From positions 1,426,001 through 1,490,000 of the forward strand of contig CP067379.1 in NCBI GenBank assembly GCA_019565575.1: a stretch of 64,000 bases of DNA, read 5' to 3'. The notes beneath the pieces are model-generated. The model was not told where the DNA came from. It saw only the letters and a program-made list of their open reading frames with translations, and did not search any database. Shown piece after piece: positions 1 through 10,093 of the stretch. Source of the stretch: Flavobacterium covae. GTDB taxonomy: Bacteria > Bacteroidota > Bacteroidia > Flavobacteriales > Flavobacteriaceae. Positions within the stretch are counted from its first letter, which is position 1. Every line of letters begins with the position of its first letter. The position numbers were made by a program, and so were the translations under genes.

Positions 1-1065
1 TTATTAATCGAAGGGATGATTACCTCTTCGTATGCTTTAGGCGCTAACTTATCTTATATCTACATCCGTGGAGAATATATGTGGGTTTTCAAAACGCTTG
101 AAAGAGCGATTAAAGAAGCTTACGCTGCGGGATGGTTAGGAAAAAATATATTAGGAACTGGATACGATTTAGATTTACACGTGCATTGTGGTGCAGGAGC
201 TTACATTTGTGGTGAGGAAACAGCCTTAATCGAATCGTTAGAAGGTAAAAGAGGGAATCCTCGTCTTAAACCTCCATTTCCTGCCATTTCAGGGTTATGG
301 GCAAATCCAACAGTAGTAAACAATGTAGAATCTATTGCTGCGGTGCCTTGGATTGTTTTAAACAAAGGAGAAGAATACGCAAAAATAGGTATTGGTCGTT
401 CTACAGGAACTAAATTGATTTCGGCTTCTGGTCATATTAAAAATCCTGGGGTTTACGAAATTGAATTAGGTCTTTCGGTAGAAGAATTTATGAATTCTGA
501 TGAATATCTAGGAGGTATGTACGATGACCGACCATTAAAGGCATTAGTGCCAGGTGGTTCTTCAGTGCCTATTTTACCAGCACATTTAATTTATAAAACG
601 GCTAATGGTGATGATCGTTTAATGACCTATGAATCCTTATCTGATGGAGGATTTGCTACAGGTTCCATGTTAGGTTCAGGTGGATTTATCGTTTATAATG
701 ATACAACTTGTATTGTTCGTAACACTTGGAATTTCTCTCGATTCTATCACCACGAATCTTGTGGGCAATGTACCCCATGTCGTGAAGGAACAGGATGGTT
801 AGAAAAAATCCTTTGGAGAATTGAAAACGGACAAGGACGTGAAGAAGATATCGAATTGTTGTGGAGTATCCAATCTAAAATTGAAGGAAACACGATTTGT
901 CCATTAGGTGACGCGGCATCATGGCCGGTGGCTGCGGCGATTCGTCACTTTAGAGAAGAATTTGAGTACCACGTTCGTTTCCCTGAAAAAATTAAAAATA
1001 GAGACCACTACGTAAATGAGCCTTTCGAAAAAGTAAGACATTTAGTAGCGAAGCAAACTGTATAA
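1..1065 (+). CDS. nuoF: NADH-quinone oxidoreductase subunit F (5' truncated)
   Basis: Flavoprotein of the complex I peripheral arm: it oxidises NADH through FMN and passes electrons to the N3 4Fe-4S cluster. The reading frame is open from the first base of the window, so the N-terminus lies upstream; about 354 residues are visible. The glycine-rich CGAGAYICGEETAL stretch typical of NuoF is at about residue 63, the CGQCTPCREGTGW cluster motif at about 252-264, and the fourth cluster cysteine in GNTICPLGDA near residue 300. It ends with TAA and is followed, across a 99-bp hairpin-forming spacer, by nuoG. Start and promoter are outside the window. Identification is firm. Confidence 0.97.
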   Translation, partial: LLIEGMITSSYALGANLSYIYIRGEYMWVFKTLERAIKEAYAAGWLGKNILGTGYDLDLHVHCGAGAYICGEETALIESLEGKRGNPRLKPPFPAISGLWANPTVVNNVESIAAVPWIVLNKGEEYAKIGIGRSTGTKLISASGHIKNPGVYEIELGLSVEEFMNSDEYLGGMYDDRPLKALVPGGSSVPILPAHLIYKTANGDDRLMTYESLSDGGFATGSMLGSGGFIVYNDTTCIVRNTWNFSRFYHHESCGQCTPCREGTGWLEKILWRIENGQGREEDIELLWSIQSKIEGNTICPLGDAASWPVAAAIRHFREEFEYHVRFPEKIKNRDHYVNEPFEKVRHLVAKQTV

Positions 1066-1164
1066 AGAGCCCCTCCCAACCTCCCCAAAGGGGAGGAGCA
1101 GGAGAATAGATAATATTAATTTTAATTTCCCGATTCCCCCTTTGGGGGTTAGGGGGCTGATAAT
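1066..1164. repeat. long imperfect inverted repeat between nuoF and nuoG
   Basis: The spacer starts with AGCCCCTCCCAACCTCCCC and ends with CCCCCTTTGGGGGTTAGGGG, which are imperfect reverse complements, so most of the spacer can fold into one long G/C-rich hairpin. The left arm also contains its own small hairpin (CTCCCCAAAGGGGAG). It is far richer in G+C than the surroundings. It resembles short G/C-rich intergenic repeats of Flavobacteriales (recollection, not a search). It may stabilise or attenuate mRNA between nuoF and nuoG. Confidence 0.7.
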
Positions 1165-2193
1165 ATGAAAGTAACCATAGACGGACAATCGATAGAAGTC
1201 GAACCAGGAACAACTATCCTGCAAGCGGCTCGTATGATAGGAGGCGAGAGTGTGCCCCCTGCGATGTGTTATTATTCGAAGTTAGAAAAAACTGGTGGTA
1301 AATGTCGCTGTTGTTTGGTAGAAGTGACCAAAGGTAGTGATGCGAACCCAACTCCTATGCCTAAACTTGTTGCCTCTTGTGTAACAGGTGTTATGGACGG
1401 TATGGAAGTGAACAGTAAAAATTCGACTCGTGTGGAAGAAGCACGTAAATCGGTAACAGAATTTTTGTTAATCAACCACCCATTAGACTGTCCTGTTTGT
1501 GACCAAGCAGGTGAGTGTGATTTACAAAATTTAAGTTTCCAACATGGTAAATCGGAAACGCGTTTTATTGAAGAAAAACGTACGTTTGAACCAGAAGATA
1601 TCGGTCCAAACATTCAATTGCACATGAATCGTTGTATTTTATGTCAACGTTGCGTGGCAGTTGCTGACCAATTAACAGACCACCGTGTACATGGGGTAAT
1701 GGACAGAGGAGACCATGCAAATATCTCTACTTGTATTTCTAAAGCTATCGACAATGAAATGTCAGGAAATATGATTGATGTTTGTCCAGTAGGTGCCTTA
1801 ACTGATAAAACATTCCGTTTTAAATCACGTGTTTGGTTTAGTAAACCATACAATGCACACAGAGATTGTGACAAATGTTGCGGAAAAACTACCGTTTGGA
1901 TGTTTGGTAATGAAATCCAACGTGTAACGGGTCGTAAAGATGAATTCCATGAAGTAGAAGAATTTATCTGTAATACATGTCGTTTTGACAAAAAAGAAGT
2001 TAACGATTGGACAATTGAAGGACCGCGTAAATTCGAAAAATTCTCGGTTATCAACCGTAACAAATATGCGCTTAATGCTCCAAAAGTGGAAATCCAAACA
2101 GAAGACCATATTTTATTTGGACGTGAGCAAGACCGTAAGAAAATTAGTATGACCAATGTTCCTTTAGAGAACAACGATAATTCAAATCAATAA
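1165..2193 (+). CDS. nuoG: NADH-quinone oxidoreductase subunit G, short form
   Basis: Iron-sulfur subunit of complex I that wires electrons from NuoF towards NuoI. The N-terminal 2Fe-2S ferredoxin domain shows the cysteines in PAMCYY, GGKCRCC and VASC; the His/Cys ligated cluster motif HPLDCPVCDQAGECDLQ follows at about residue 109; a CILCQRC plus CPVGALT 4Fe-4S site lies at about 154-215. The protein is 342 residues and lacks the large molybdopterin-oxidoreductase-like C-terminal domain of E. coli NuoG (about 900 residues); a short NuoG is normal in Flavobacteriaceae. Extra CDKC and CNTC pairs near 230-270 may bind a further metal. Uninterrupted; nuoH starts 3 bp after its stop. Confidence 0.93.
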   Translation: MKVTIDGQSIEVEPGTTILQAARMIGGESVPPAMCYYSKLEKTGGKCRCCLVEVTKGSDANPTPMPKLVASCVTGVMDGMEVNSKNSTRVEEARKSVTEFLLINHPLDCPVCDQAGECDLQNLSFQHGKSETRFIEEKRTFEPEDIGPNIQLHMNRCILCQRCVAVADQLTDHRVHGVMDRGDHANISTCISKAIDNEMSGNMIDVCPVGALTDKTFRFKSRVWFSKPYNAHRDCDKCCGKTTVWMFGNEIQRVTGRKDEFHEVEEFICNTCRFDKKEVNDWTIEGPRKFEKFSVINRNKYALNAPKVEIQTEDHILFGREQDRKKISMTNVPLENNDNSNQ

Positions 2194-2196
2194 GCA

Positions 2197-3235
2197 ATGG
2201 AACAAGCATTAATTATAGAAAAAGGAATTATCATCGTAGCTGTTTTTGCCATCACTATGTTGGCAGCTATGTACACTACGTTAGCAGAACGTAAAATCGC
2301 AGCTTGGTTACAAGACCGTATCGGTCCTAACCGTGCGGGTAAAGGAGGTATTTTACAACCCCTAGCCGATGGTTTAAAACTATTTGCTAAAGAAGAGTTT
2401 ATGCCTGATACACCTAATAAATTTTTATTCATATTAGGTCCTGCAATCTCCATGAGTATGGCATTAATAACCAGTGCTGTATTACCTTGGGGGGATTCTA
2501 TCCAAATTTTTGGAAGAACGGTTATTCTTCAAGCAGCTGAATTAGATGTGTCCATTTTATACGTATTTGCTGTATTATCAATCAGTGTTTACGGAATTAT
2601 GATTGGTGGATGGGCATCAAACAACAAGTATTCCTTAATGTCTGCTTTACGTGCATCATCGCAAATGATTTCTTATGAAGTTGCTATGGGATTATCCATT
2701 ATTGCAGTAATTATGATGAATGGTAACTTAAGTTTGAGAGAAATTGCCAACCAACAACACGGTATGAACTGGAATGTGTTTTACCAACCATTAGGTTTCA
2801 TCATTTTCTTAGTATGTTCTTTTGCTGAAACAAATAGAACTCCTTTCGACTTAGCAGAATGTGAGGCTGAGCTTATTGGTGGTCACCACACAGAATATTC
2901 ATCTATGAAAATGGGATTCTATTTATTTGGTGAATATGCGGCTATGTTTGTTTCTTCAGCTATTATTTCTATCTTATATTTTGGAGGATACAATTATCCT
3001 TTCATGGATATGGTTGCTGGAAGCTTTAGGGCAAAATGCTGCGAACATCATAGGAATCATGGCTTTGTTTGCTAAAATATTATTCTTCATCTTCTTCTAT
3101 ATCTGGGTTCGTTGGACTATTCCTCGTTTCCGTTATGACCAGTTGATGAATTTAGGTTGGAAAATGTTAATTCCTTTAGCGATTGCCAATGTGGCAATAA
3201 CAGGAATTGTGATTGTGATAGCTGATAATATGTAA
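2197..3235 (+). CDS. nuoH: NADH-quinone oxidoreductase subunit H (one assembly frameshift)
   Basis: Membrane subunit at the quinone-binding junction of complex I. About eight hydrophobic segments; the family signature [21 protein letters not shown] is at residues 28-48 and the conserved [19 protein letters not shown] loop near 213-231. The frame breaks at 3017-3023, where CTGGAAG stands in place of CTGAAG; removing one G restores [17 protein letters not shown], matching the length of homologues. The rest reads through to [15 protein letters not shown] and the stop at 3235. The break is one of twelve at the same heptamer and is almost certainly a sequencing artefact. Operon member; downstream is a foreign ORF6N gene rather than nuoI directly. 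Confidence 0.94.
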
Positions 3236-3302
3236 TTTTTGAGGCTTCTATTTGGCTTCTTAAATTTTAAAAGAAATATTTAATAACGCCAAATATAATA
3301 GT

Positions 3303-3827
3303 ATGAGCCAAAATGAGATTACAATTCCAGATGAAATTATTTCTAACAAAATATATTTCATAAGAGGTCAAAAAGTTATGTTAGATAAAGATTTAGCAGA
3401 ACTTTATCAGGTTGAAACTAAAAATTTAAAACGCCAAGTAAAAAGAAATATTGAACGTTTTCCTGAAGATTTCATGTTCGAACTTAGTGAGGAAGAATTT
3501 GAAATCTTGAGGTGCCAATTTGGCACCTCAAGTTGGGGAGGTACTAGATATAGACCGATTGCTTTTACTGAAAACGGTGTTGCGATGTTGTCTAGTGTGC
3601 TTAATAGTCCAATAGCTATTAAGATGAATATTCAAATTATTAGAGTGTTCACTAAAATTCGTGAAGCCTTATCAGATAATTTGAACATTAAATTAGAAAT
3701 AGAAGAAATTAAAAAGAAACTTTCGAATCACAGTAAAAACATCGAGCTAGTATTCAACTATCTAGATGAGCTGATTGAAAAGAAAGATAATACAAAAGAA
3801 AGAACCCAAATAGGTTATAAAAAGTGA
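3303..3827 (+). CDS. ORF6N domain DNA-binding protein inserted in the nuo operon
   Basis: A 174-residue protein whose N-terminal 100 residues match the ORF6N domain (related to KilA-N/Bro families found in phage antirepressors): IYFIRGQKVMLDKDLAELY, then LKRQVKRNIERFPEDFMFEL, then FTENGVAMLSSVLNSPIAI. The C-terminus is a charged helix, likely coiled coil (about 120-160). ORF6N proteins are associated with phages and mobile DNA; their host role is unknown. It sits between nuoH (67 bp upstream) and nuoI (start 4 bp after its stop), same strand, so it is probably co-transcribed with complex I. Intact, with a 27-bp palindrome inside the coding region. Nothing in complex I biology explains it; an inserted gene is the likely reading. 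Confidence 0.85.
   Translation: MSQNEITIPDEIISNKIYFIRGQKVMLDKDLAELYQVETKNLKRQVKRNIERFPEDFMFELSEEEFEILRCQFGTSSWGGTRYRPIAFTENGVAMLSSVLNSPIAIKMNIQIIRVFTKIREALSDNLNIKLEIEEIKKKLSNHSKNIELVFNYLDELIEKKDNTKERTQIGYKK
3506..3532. repeat. 27-bp palindrome inside the ORF6N gene
   Basis: CTTGAGGTGCCAA, one T, then its exact reverse complement: a perfect 13-bp inverted repeat with a single central base. It lies inside the ORF6N coding sequence and encodes part of ILRCQFGTSS. A symmetric site this long could be an operator for the protein itself or an mRNA hairpin; this is inference. Confidence 0.7.
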
Positions 3828-3831
3828 TAAA

Positions 3832-4368
3832 ATGTCAATAGAAACCATTTCATTATCAGGAAGAAAAAAGGAGGTCTCTAATAAGAAGATGACTTTCTGG
3901 GAAAGCTTGTATCTGGTTGCGATTGTGAAAGGATTGTTTACAACGATTCGTCACTTGTTCAAAAGAAAGGTTACCATTAAGTATCCTGAACAAGTACGTC
4001 CGTTCAGTCCAGTTTATCGTGGACAACACATGTTGAAACGCGATGAACAAGGTCGTGAAAATTGTACGGCATGTGGTATGTGTGCTGTAGCTTGTCCAGC
4101 AGAAGCAATTACCATGACAGCAGCCGAACGTAAAAAAGGAGAAGAGCATTTGTATAGAGAAGAAAAATATGCTTCAACGTATGAAATTAATATGTTGCGT
4201 TGTATTTTCTGTGGTTTATGCGAGGAAGCTTGTCCTAAAGATGCGATTTATTTGACAGAATCAAAAGTGATTGTAAAATCAGCATCAAACCGTGAAGACT
4301 TTATTTACGGGAAAGATAAATTGGTAATGCCATTAGATATGGCTATTAAGAACTCAAAAACAAACTAA
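3832..4368 (+). CDS. nuoI: NADH-quinone oxidoreductase subunit I
   Basis: Ferredoxin-like subunit carrying clusters N6a and N6b, the last relays before quinone. Two 4Fe-4S motifs are plain: CTACGMCAVACP at about residue 76 and CIFCGLCEEACP at about 121. Length 178 residues, normal for the family; an amphipathic N-terminal stretch would anchor it to the membrane arm. The start ATG at 3832 is 4 bp after the ORF6N stop, so its translation may be coupled to the inserted gene. Uninterrupted; nuoJ begins 1 bp after the stop. Confidence 0.96.
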   Translation: MSIETISLSGRKKEVSNKKMTFWESLYLVAIVKGLFTTIRHLFKRKVTIKYPEQVRPFSPVYRGQHMLKRDEQGRENCTACGMCAVACPAEAITMTAAERKKGEEHLYREEKYASTYEINMLRCIFCGLCEEACPKDAIYLTESKVIVKSASNREDFIYGKDKLVMPLDMAIKNSKTN

Positions 4369-4369
4369 A

Positions 4370-4879
4370 ATGTCGATAATTACACTTTTCTATATTTTAG
4401 CGGCGATTACTCTTGCTACGGGTTTCATGACTGTAGTAAGCAAGAATCCTATCCATAGTGCCATTTATTTGGTATTGTGTTTTTTTAGCATTGGTGGGCA
4501 CTACTTGTTGTTCAATGCGCAATTCTTAGCCTTAGTTCACATCATTGTATATGCAGGTGCTATCATGGTTTTGATATTGTTTACCATCATGTTGATGAAT
4601 TTGAACAAAGAAAATGAACCCAATAAGGATATGTTATCCAAAATATCCGCTACCCTTGCTTTTGGTTTATTATGCTTTGTGTTGTTAGCTACTTTTGTAA
4701 AGGCTATGCCTAAAATTCAGGAGTATAAAAACACAGGAGCGGATTTCCAATCTATCAAAGTTTTGGGTAAAGTATTGTTAAATGAATATATGGTACCTTT
4801 TGAATTTGCTTCTGTATTGTTATTAGTTGCTATGATTGGTGCAGTATTATTGTCTAAAAAAGATAAATCAATTCAATAA
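4370..4879 (+). CDS. nuoJ: NADH-quinone oxidoreductase subunit J
   Basis: Small membrane subunit of the proton-pumping arm, 169 residues with five hydrophobic segments. The stretch [20 protein letters not shown] and the following [20 protein letters not shown] (TM3, which carries the functional pi-bulge region in homologues) are characteristic. Start ATG is one base after the nuoI stop and nuoK follows immediately, consistent with one transcript. Uninterrupted. Confidence 0.94.
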   Translation: MSIITLFYILAAITLATGFMTVVSKNPIHSAIYLVLCFFSIGGHYLLFNAQFLALVHIIVYAGAIMVLILFTIMLMNLNKENEPNKDMLSKISATLAFGLLCFVLLATFVKAMPKIQEYKNTGADFQSIKVLGKVLLNEYMVPFEFASVLLLVAMIGAVLLSKKDKSIQ

Positions 4880-4880
4880 G

Positions 4881-5201
4881 ATGGAGAGTATTTTATCACA
4901 AATAGGAATTGAAAATTACATATACTTAGCAGTATTACTGTTTAGTATTGGAGCTTTTGGTGTGTTGTACCGTCGTAATGCTATTATTATGTTTATGTCG
5001 GTTGAAATTATGTTGAATGCGGTTAACTTATTGTTAGTTGCTTTTTCAACCTATCATCAAGATGCACAAGGACAAGTTTTTGTATTTTTCTCCATGGCCG
5101 TTGCTGCTGCAGAAGTGGCCGTAGGATTGGCTATCTTGGTTTCTATCTTTAGAAATACAGGTTCGATTGATATTGATAATTTAAAGAATTTAAAAGGGTA
5201 A
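4881..5201 (+). CDS. nuoK: NADH-quinone oxidoreductase subunit K
   Basis: 106-residue membrane subunit with three hydrophobic helices, part of the proton channel. The conserved glutamates are in [13 protein letters not shown] (about residue 39) and [13 protein letters not shown] (about 75). I choose ATG 4881, one base after the nuoJ stop; an open frame extends upstream to about 4836 but overlaps nuoJ and gives an atypical N-terminus. nuoL starts 6 bp after the stop. Confidence 0.94.
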   Translation: MESILSQIGIENYIYLAVLLFSIGAFGVLYRRNAIIMFMSVEIMLNAVNLLLVAFSTYHQDAQGQVFVFFSMAVAAAEVAVGLAILVSIFRNTGSIDIDNLKNLKG

Positions 5202-5207
5202 ATACTA

Positions 5208-7090
5208 ATGGAAAAAAATTTAGCTTTAGTATTATTGTTAGCACCTTTATTTGGATTTTTAGCCAATATATTTTGGGGTAAAAAAGCAGGTAAAGGATTT
5301 GTAGGACTGTTAGGGACATTATCTATTTTAATATCCTTCTTTGCTACCACGTATTTTTTCACGTTAATCCAATCGACTGGAAAAGGAGTGCAAATTGACT
5401 TATTCCAATGGATTTCTTTGGAAAAATTCAACATTAACTTTTCGTTCTTGTTAGACCAATTATCTGTTTTATGGTTACTATTCGTTACAGGTATTGGTAC
5501 TTTGATTCATATGTATTCCGCTAGCTATATGCATGACGATGAGAATATGCATAAGTTTTTTGCTTACTTAAATCTATTCGTATTCTTTATGATTACGTTA
5601 GTAATGGGTAGCAACTTATTGATTCTTTTCATTGGCTGGGAAGGTGTAGGATTATGTTCTTATTTACTTATCGGATTTTGGTATAAAAACCAAGAGTATA
5701 ATGATGCTGCTAAAAAGGCATTCATCATGAACCGTGTTGGAGATTTAGGTTTATTAATTGGTATCTTCATCTTAGCTTATGTTTTTGGAAGTTTAGAATA
5801 TTCAGAAATCGCTAATGGTATTTTTGAAAAAGGATTGGCTGTTAAAAATGCCGGATTACTATCGGTTGCCGCTTTATGTTTGTTCATTGGAGCAACAGGT
5901 AAATCAGCGCAGGTGCCTTTATATACATGGTTACCTGATGCGATGGCGGGACCAACTCCTGTTTCTGCCTTAATCCACGCTGCAACCATGGTTACCGCAG
6001 GTATTTTTATGGTAACGCGTTTAAACTTTGTGTTTGATTTAGCACCATCGGTTCAACAAATCATTGCAATTATAGGTGCTGCAACAGCAGTTTTAGCAGC
6101 AGCTATTGGTTTAGTACAAAACGATATCAAAAAAGTATTGGCTTATTCTACCGTTTCTCAATTGGGATTAATGTTTTTAGCTTTAGGTTTAGGAGCTTAT
6201 GAAGTAGCCGTTTTCCATGTAATTACACATGCTTTCTTTAAGGCTTGTTTGTTCTTAGGTTCTGGTTCAGTTATTCATGCTTTACATGGTGAGCAAGATA
6301 TGCGCAACATGGGTGGTCTGAAAAAAGTGATGCCTATTACGTATATGACCATGATGATTTCTACCTTAGCCATTTCAGGTATTTTCCCTTTTGCTGGTTT
6401 CTGGTCAAAAGACGAAATCTTGATGACCGCTTTTCATGGTAGTAAAGCTTTATGGGTAGTAGGTTCTGTTGCTTCAATAATGACCGCTTTCTATATGTTC
6501 CGATTGATGTATTTGACTTTCTTGGGTGAATTTAGAGGAACAGAAGCACAAAAGAAACATTTACATGAAAGTCCAAAGTTAATCACTATTCCTTTGATGA
6601 TTTTAGCAGCTTTAGCTGTAGTGGGTGGTGCTATTAACTTACCTGGTAGCACTTGGTTATCGCATTATTTAGCTCCATTATTCCACAAAGCACATGAGGC
6701 GCATCATTTAGATGGTACTGCTTATATGTTAATGGCAATTGCTACAGTAGGAGCTTTAGTTGGAATTTATTTAGCGTATTCAAAATATATTGCCAAAAAG
6801 AAGTGCCTGTTCAAGACGAGCAGTTACAAGGTTTTGCTAAAGTTGCTTACCATAAGTTCTATGTAGATGAAATCTATGAAGCGGTTATTGTTAAACCTAT
6901 CTATCAATTATCTCATTTCTTTAGAAAATATACAGAAGTATTTATTTCAGAAATTATATTCAGTTTTGCTAAAATAGCAGAATTATTAGCCAATCAAGGA
7001 AAATTAATTCAAAATGGAAATATAGGAGTGTATTTACTAGCCTTTGTAATAGGACTATCTTCCATTTTGATTTATATATTTTTAGTTTAA
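5208..7090 (+). CDS. nuoL: NADH-quinone oxidoreductase subunit L (one assembly frameshift)
   Basis: Largest antiporter-like proton-pumping subunit. Signatures include FIGWEGVGLCSYLLIGFWY (about residue 142), the lysine/aspartate-rich AAKKAFIMNRVGDLG, and TWLPDAMAGPTPVSALIHAATM (about 240). The frame breaks in an A5 run at 6795-6799; adding one A gives IAKKEVPVQDEQLQGFAKVAYHKFYVDEIYE and continues to the normal C-terminal amphipathic and membrane helices ending at 7090. The break is a homopolymer undercount, not a truncation. Restored length is about 627 residues, normal for the family. nuoM begins 12 bp later. Confidence 0.94.
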
Positions 7091-7102
7091 TACAATAGTA
7101 CA

Positions 7103-8545
7103 ATGAACGTATCATTTTTACTTGTTTTATTATTATTCGGATCAGTTGCAACTTATTTATCAGGAAATAAGTTAGCAAAAAGGGTAGCTCTTACTTTTAG
7201 TTTAGTTGCCACCGTATTTTCTTTTTATACATTGAATATTTTTCAAAGTGGTGCAAATCCTAGTTTTATAGAACAATGGATTCAATATCCTAATGTATAT
7301 GTTGCATTTGAAATAGATGGTTTGTCACTAGCTATGATTCTATTGTCAACTACACTTACCTCAGTAATTGTGTACTCGTCTTTTGGAAATTCATTTGAAA
7401 ATAGCAAAGTATTTTATTCTTTAGTCGTTTTTATGAATTTTGCAATGGTAGGTACTTTTTTAAGTGCAGATGGTTTATTATATTATATTTTTTGGGAATT
7501 AGCATTATTGCCTATTTATTTCATTGCTTTGTTATGGGGTAATGGAGATTTAGAAGAGCGTAAGCGTGCCATTATGAAATTTTTTGTATTTACTTTAGCG
7601 GGCTCTCTGTTTATGTTAGCAGCTTTTGTATATCTATTTCAAAAAGCAGGATCTTTATTATTAGCTGATTTATATGCAATTCGATTGACTGAAAATGAGC
7701 AATTTTGGATTTTTTTAGGATTCTTCTTAGCTTATGCTATTAAAATTCCAATTTTCCCTTTTCATACTTGGCAAGCAAATACGTATCAAAAAGCACCTGC
7801 TGTAGGTACGATGTTATTGTCAGGTATCATGTTAAAAATGGGATTGTATAGTGTTATCCGTTGGCAATTGCCATTAACACCAATAGCGGCAAAAGGAATG
7901 ATCAATATATTATTAGTCTTAAGTATTATTGGCGTAGTGTATGGCTCTATTGTTGCTTTAAAACAACGTAATTTGAAGAAATTATTAGCTTATTCTTCGT
8001 TAGCACACGTTGGCTTAATCGCTGCATCAGCGTATACACTTTCGTTAGATGGATTAAGAGGGGCTGTTCTGCAAATGATTGCACACGGTTTTGTAGTAGT
8101 AGGTTTGTTCTTTGCAGCGGAAGTTATTGAAAGACGTTTTAATACACAAGAAATTGCAGAAATGGGAGGTATTCGTATACAAGATACAAAATTTGCTTCT
8201 CTATTTATGATTGTTATGTTAGCATCGGTTGCATTGCCATCAACCTTTAATTTCATTGGTGAATTTACTGCTTTATACAGTATTTATAATGTAAATATTG
8301 TATTTGCAGTGACAGCTGGTACAACTATTATATTAGGTGCTTTTTATATGCTTAAAATGTTCCAAAATGTAATGTTAGGTGAAGCAAATACCAAATCTTT
8401 TGCCGCTGTAACTACGCAGGAAATTACTGTTTTCGTTATATTGATTGTTGTTTTATTATTTTTTGGTTTATATCCGAAACCAATTAATGATTTAATTACT
8501 CCAGCATTAAAAGAGATAGTTTTAAAAATTAATAATATAAATTAA
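7103..8545 (+). CDS. nuoM: NADH-quinone oxidoreductase subunit M
   Basis: Antiporter-like proton-pumping subunit, 480 residues, about 14 hydrophobic helices. The catalytic-type glutamate is in FWELALLPIYFIALLWG (about residue 130), followed by PFHTWQANTYQKAPAVGTML (about 218) and LKKLLAYSSLAHVGLI (about 291), all typical of NuoM. Uninterrupted despite the many indels around it. A 60-bp AT-rich gap separates it from nuoN. Confidence 0.95.
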   Translation: MNVSFLLVLLLFGSVATYLSGNKLAKRVALTFSLVATVFSFYTLNIFQSGANPSFIEQWIQYPNVYVAFEIDGLSLAMILLSTTLTSVIVYSSFGNSFENSKVFYSLVVFMNFAMVGTFLSADGLLYYIFWELALLPIYFIALLWGNGDLEERKRAIMKFFVFTLAGSLFMLAAFVYLFQKAGSLLLADLYAIRLTENEQFWIFLGFFLAYAIKIPIFPFHTWQANTYQKAPAVGTMLLSGIMLKMGLYSVIRWQLPLTPIAAKGMINILLVLSIIGVVYGSIVALKQRNLKKLLAYSSLAHVGLIAASAYTLSLDGLRGAVLQMIAHGFVVVGLFFAAEVIERRFNTQEIAEMGGIRIQDTKFASLFMIVMLASVALPSTFNFIGEFTALYSIYNVNIVFAVTAGTTIILGAFYMLKMFQNVMLGEANTKSFAAVTTQEITVFVILIVVLLFFGLYPKPINDLITPALKEIVLKINNIN

Positions 8546-8605
8546 ATTGAGGTTTTGTTTTAGTTTTTAAAAATTAAAAACATATATCTTAAATCATTAT
8601 TATAG

Positions 8606-9983
8606 ATGAATACATTAATTGCTATATCAGGATTAGGAATAATTGTTATGTTAGCTGAAATGCTAAATGCAAGAAAAGCTATTGTGCCTTTAACCATTGT
8701 AGGGCTATTGGTTATTTTAGGTTTTAACATTTCTGAGTACAACCTATTAGGTACCTATTTAAACAACATGATGTTTGTAGACCGTTTTTCTGTCGCTTTT
8801 TCTAGTTTGTTTATCATAATTACGATCTTTCTTATTGCTATGGGAGGTGAGTTTTATAAAGAAAAAATGACTAGAATTTCTGACTTTGTATCCATAAAAG
8901 TTTTTCTTTTGGCAGGTGGTGTAACCATGGTGTCTTTTGGTAATTTAGCAATGTTTTTTCTAGGAATTGAGATTCTTTCTATTTCATTGTACGTTTTAGC
9001 AGCAAGTAACCGTACAAATTTACGTAGCAATGAAGCAGGAATGAAATACTTTTTAATGGGAGCCTTTGCTTCTGGAATTATACTTTTGGAATTGCCTTGA
9101 TCTATGGTGCTACAGGAAGTTTTGATTTGCAAACAATTTATCAGATTATACATACTACTACTTACCCTCAATGGTATAATATTGGTTTGATATTTGTTTT
9201 GATAGGAATGCTTTTTAAAGTAGCAGCAGCTCCTTTTCATTTTTGGTCGCCTGATGTTTATGAAGGCTCTCCTGCACTTACGACAGCCACCATGAGTACT
9301 TTGGGAAAAGTGGTTTCTATGGCAGCTCTATTTAAATTAATTACTTTATTAGTCCCTTTTCAAACCTATCATTTTCAGATGTTAGTAGTGGTTGTTTCAA
9401 TAGCCTCTATGATGATTGGAAATATTATGGCATTACGTCAAAACAATGTAAAACGTATGTTGGCTTTTTCAGGTATATCTCATGCAGGTTTTATGTTAAT
9501 GACTTTAATTGTGCCTAATTTTGCTGCCAATATACTATTTTATTATGCCACAGCTTATACTATTTCAGGATTAGCTATTTTTGCTATAATTTTATATGTA
9601 ACAAAAAGAAAAGAAAATGAAACTATTGATCTTTTTAATGGTTTAGGAAAGACACACCCTGTTGCAGCTTTAATTGTAACAACTTCATTACTCTCTATGG
9701 CGGGTATTCCTATTTTTTCAGGTTTTTTTGCTAAATTCTTTCTATTTAATCAGGTTGTAAATTCAGGTTGGATTATTTTGGTTATTATAGCTGTTATTGC
9801 ATCTATTATTAGTGTTGGGTATTATTTTAAATTAATTTTGGCAATGTATACCAAATCATCAAATAATACGAATGATCAAAAAAATGAGATACCTTTTGTT
9901 TATCTTTTTTAGGAATTATTGGTTTAATTGCAAATTTAATAATCGGTTTCTTTCCAAATATATTACTAAATTTAATTAGGTAA
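8606..9983 (+). CDS. nuoN: NADH-quinone oxidoreductase subunit N (two assembly frameshifts)
   Basis: Third antiporter-like subunit and last gene of the nuo operon. Conserved segments include FFLGIEILSISLYVLAASNR, KVAAAPFHFWSPDVYEGSP and NVKRMLAFSGISHAGFML. Two homopolymer undercounts split the frame: T4 at 9084-9087 (one more T gives ILLFGIALIYGATGSFDL) and T6 at 9905-9910 (one more T carries the frame to a stop at 9981-9983, about 24 residues later). Restored length is about 459 residues, normal. A strong terminator follows at 10001. Confidence 0.92.
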
Positions 9984-10000
9984 AGGAAAATTAAAATTAA

Positions 10001-10038
10001 AAAGGGAAATATCTTGAATTCAGATATTTCCCTTTTTT
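10001..10038 (+). terminator. Rho-independent terminator of the nuo operon
   Basis: AAGGGAAATATCT and its reverse complement AGATATTTCCCTT enclose a short loop and run into a T6 tract. It starts 18 bp after the repaired nuoN stop. Confidence 0.9.
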
Positions 10039-10093
10039 ATATAATAAATTCAGATCATATTTTGGGCTTTGTACTAGAGATAAAAGAGCATAC

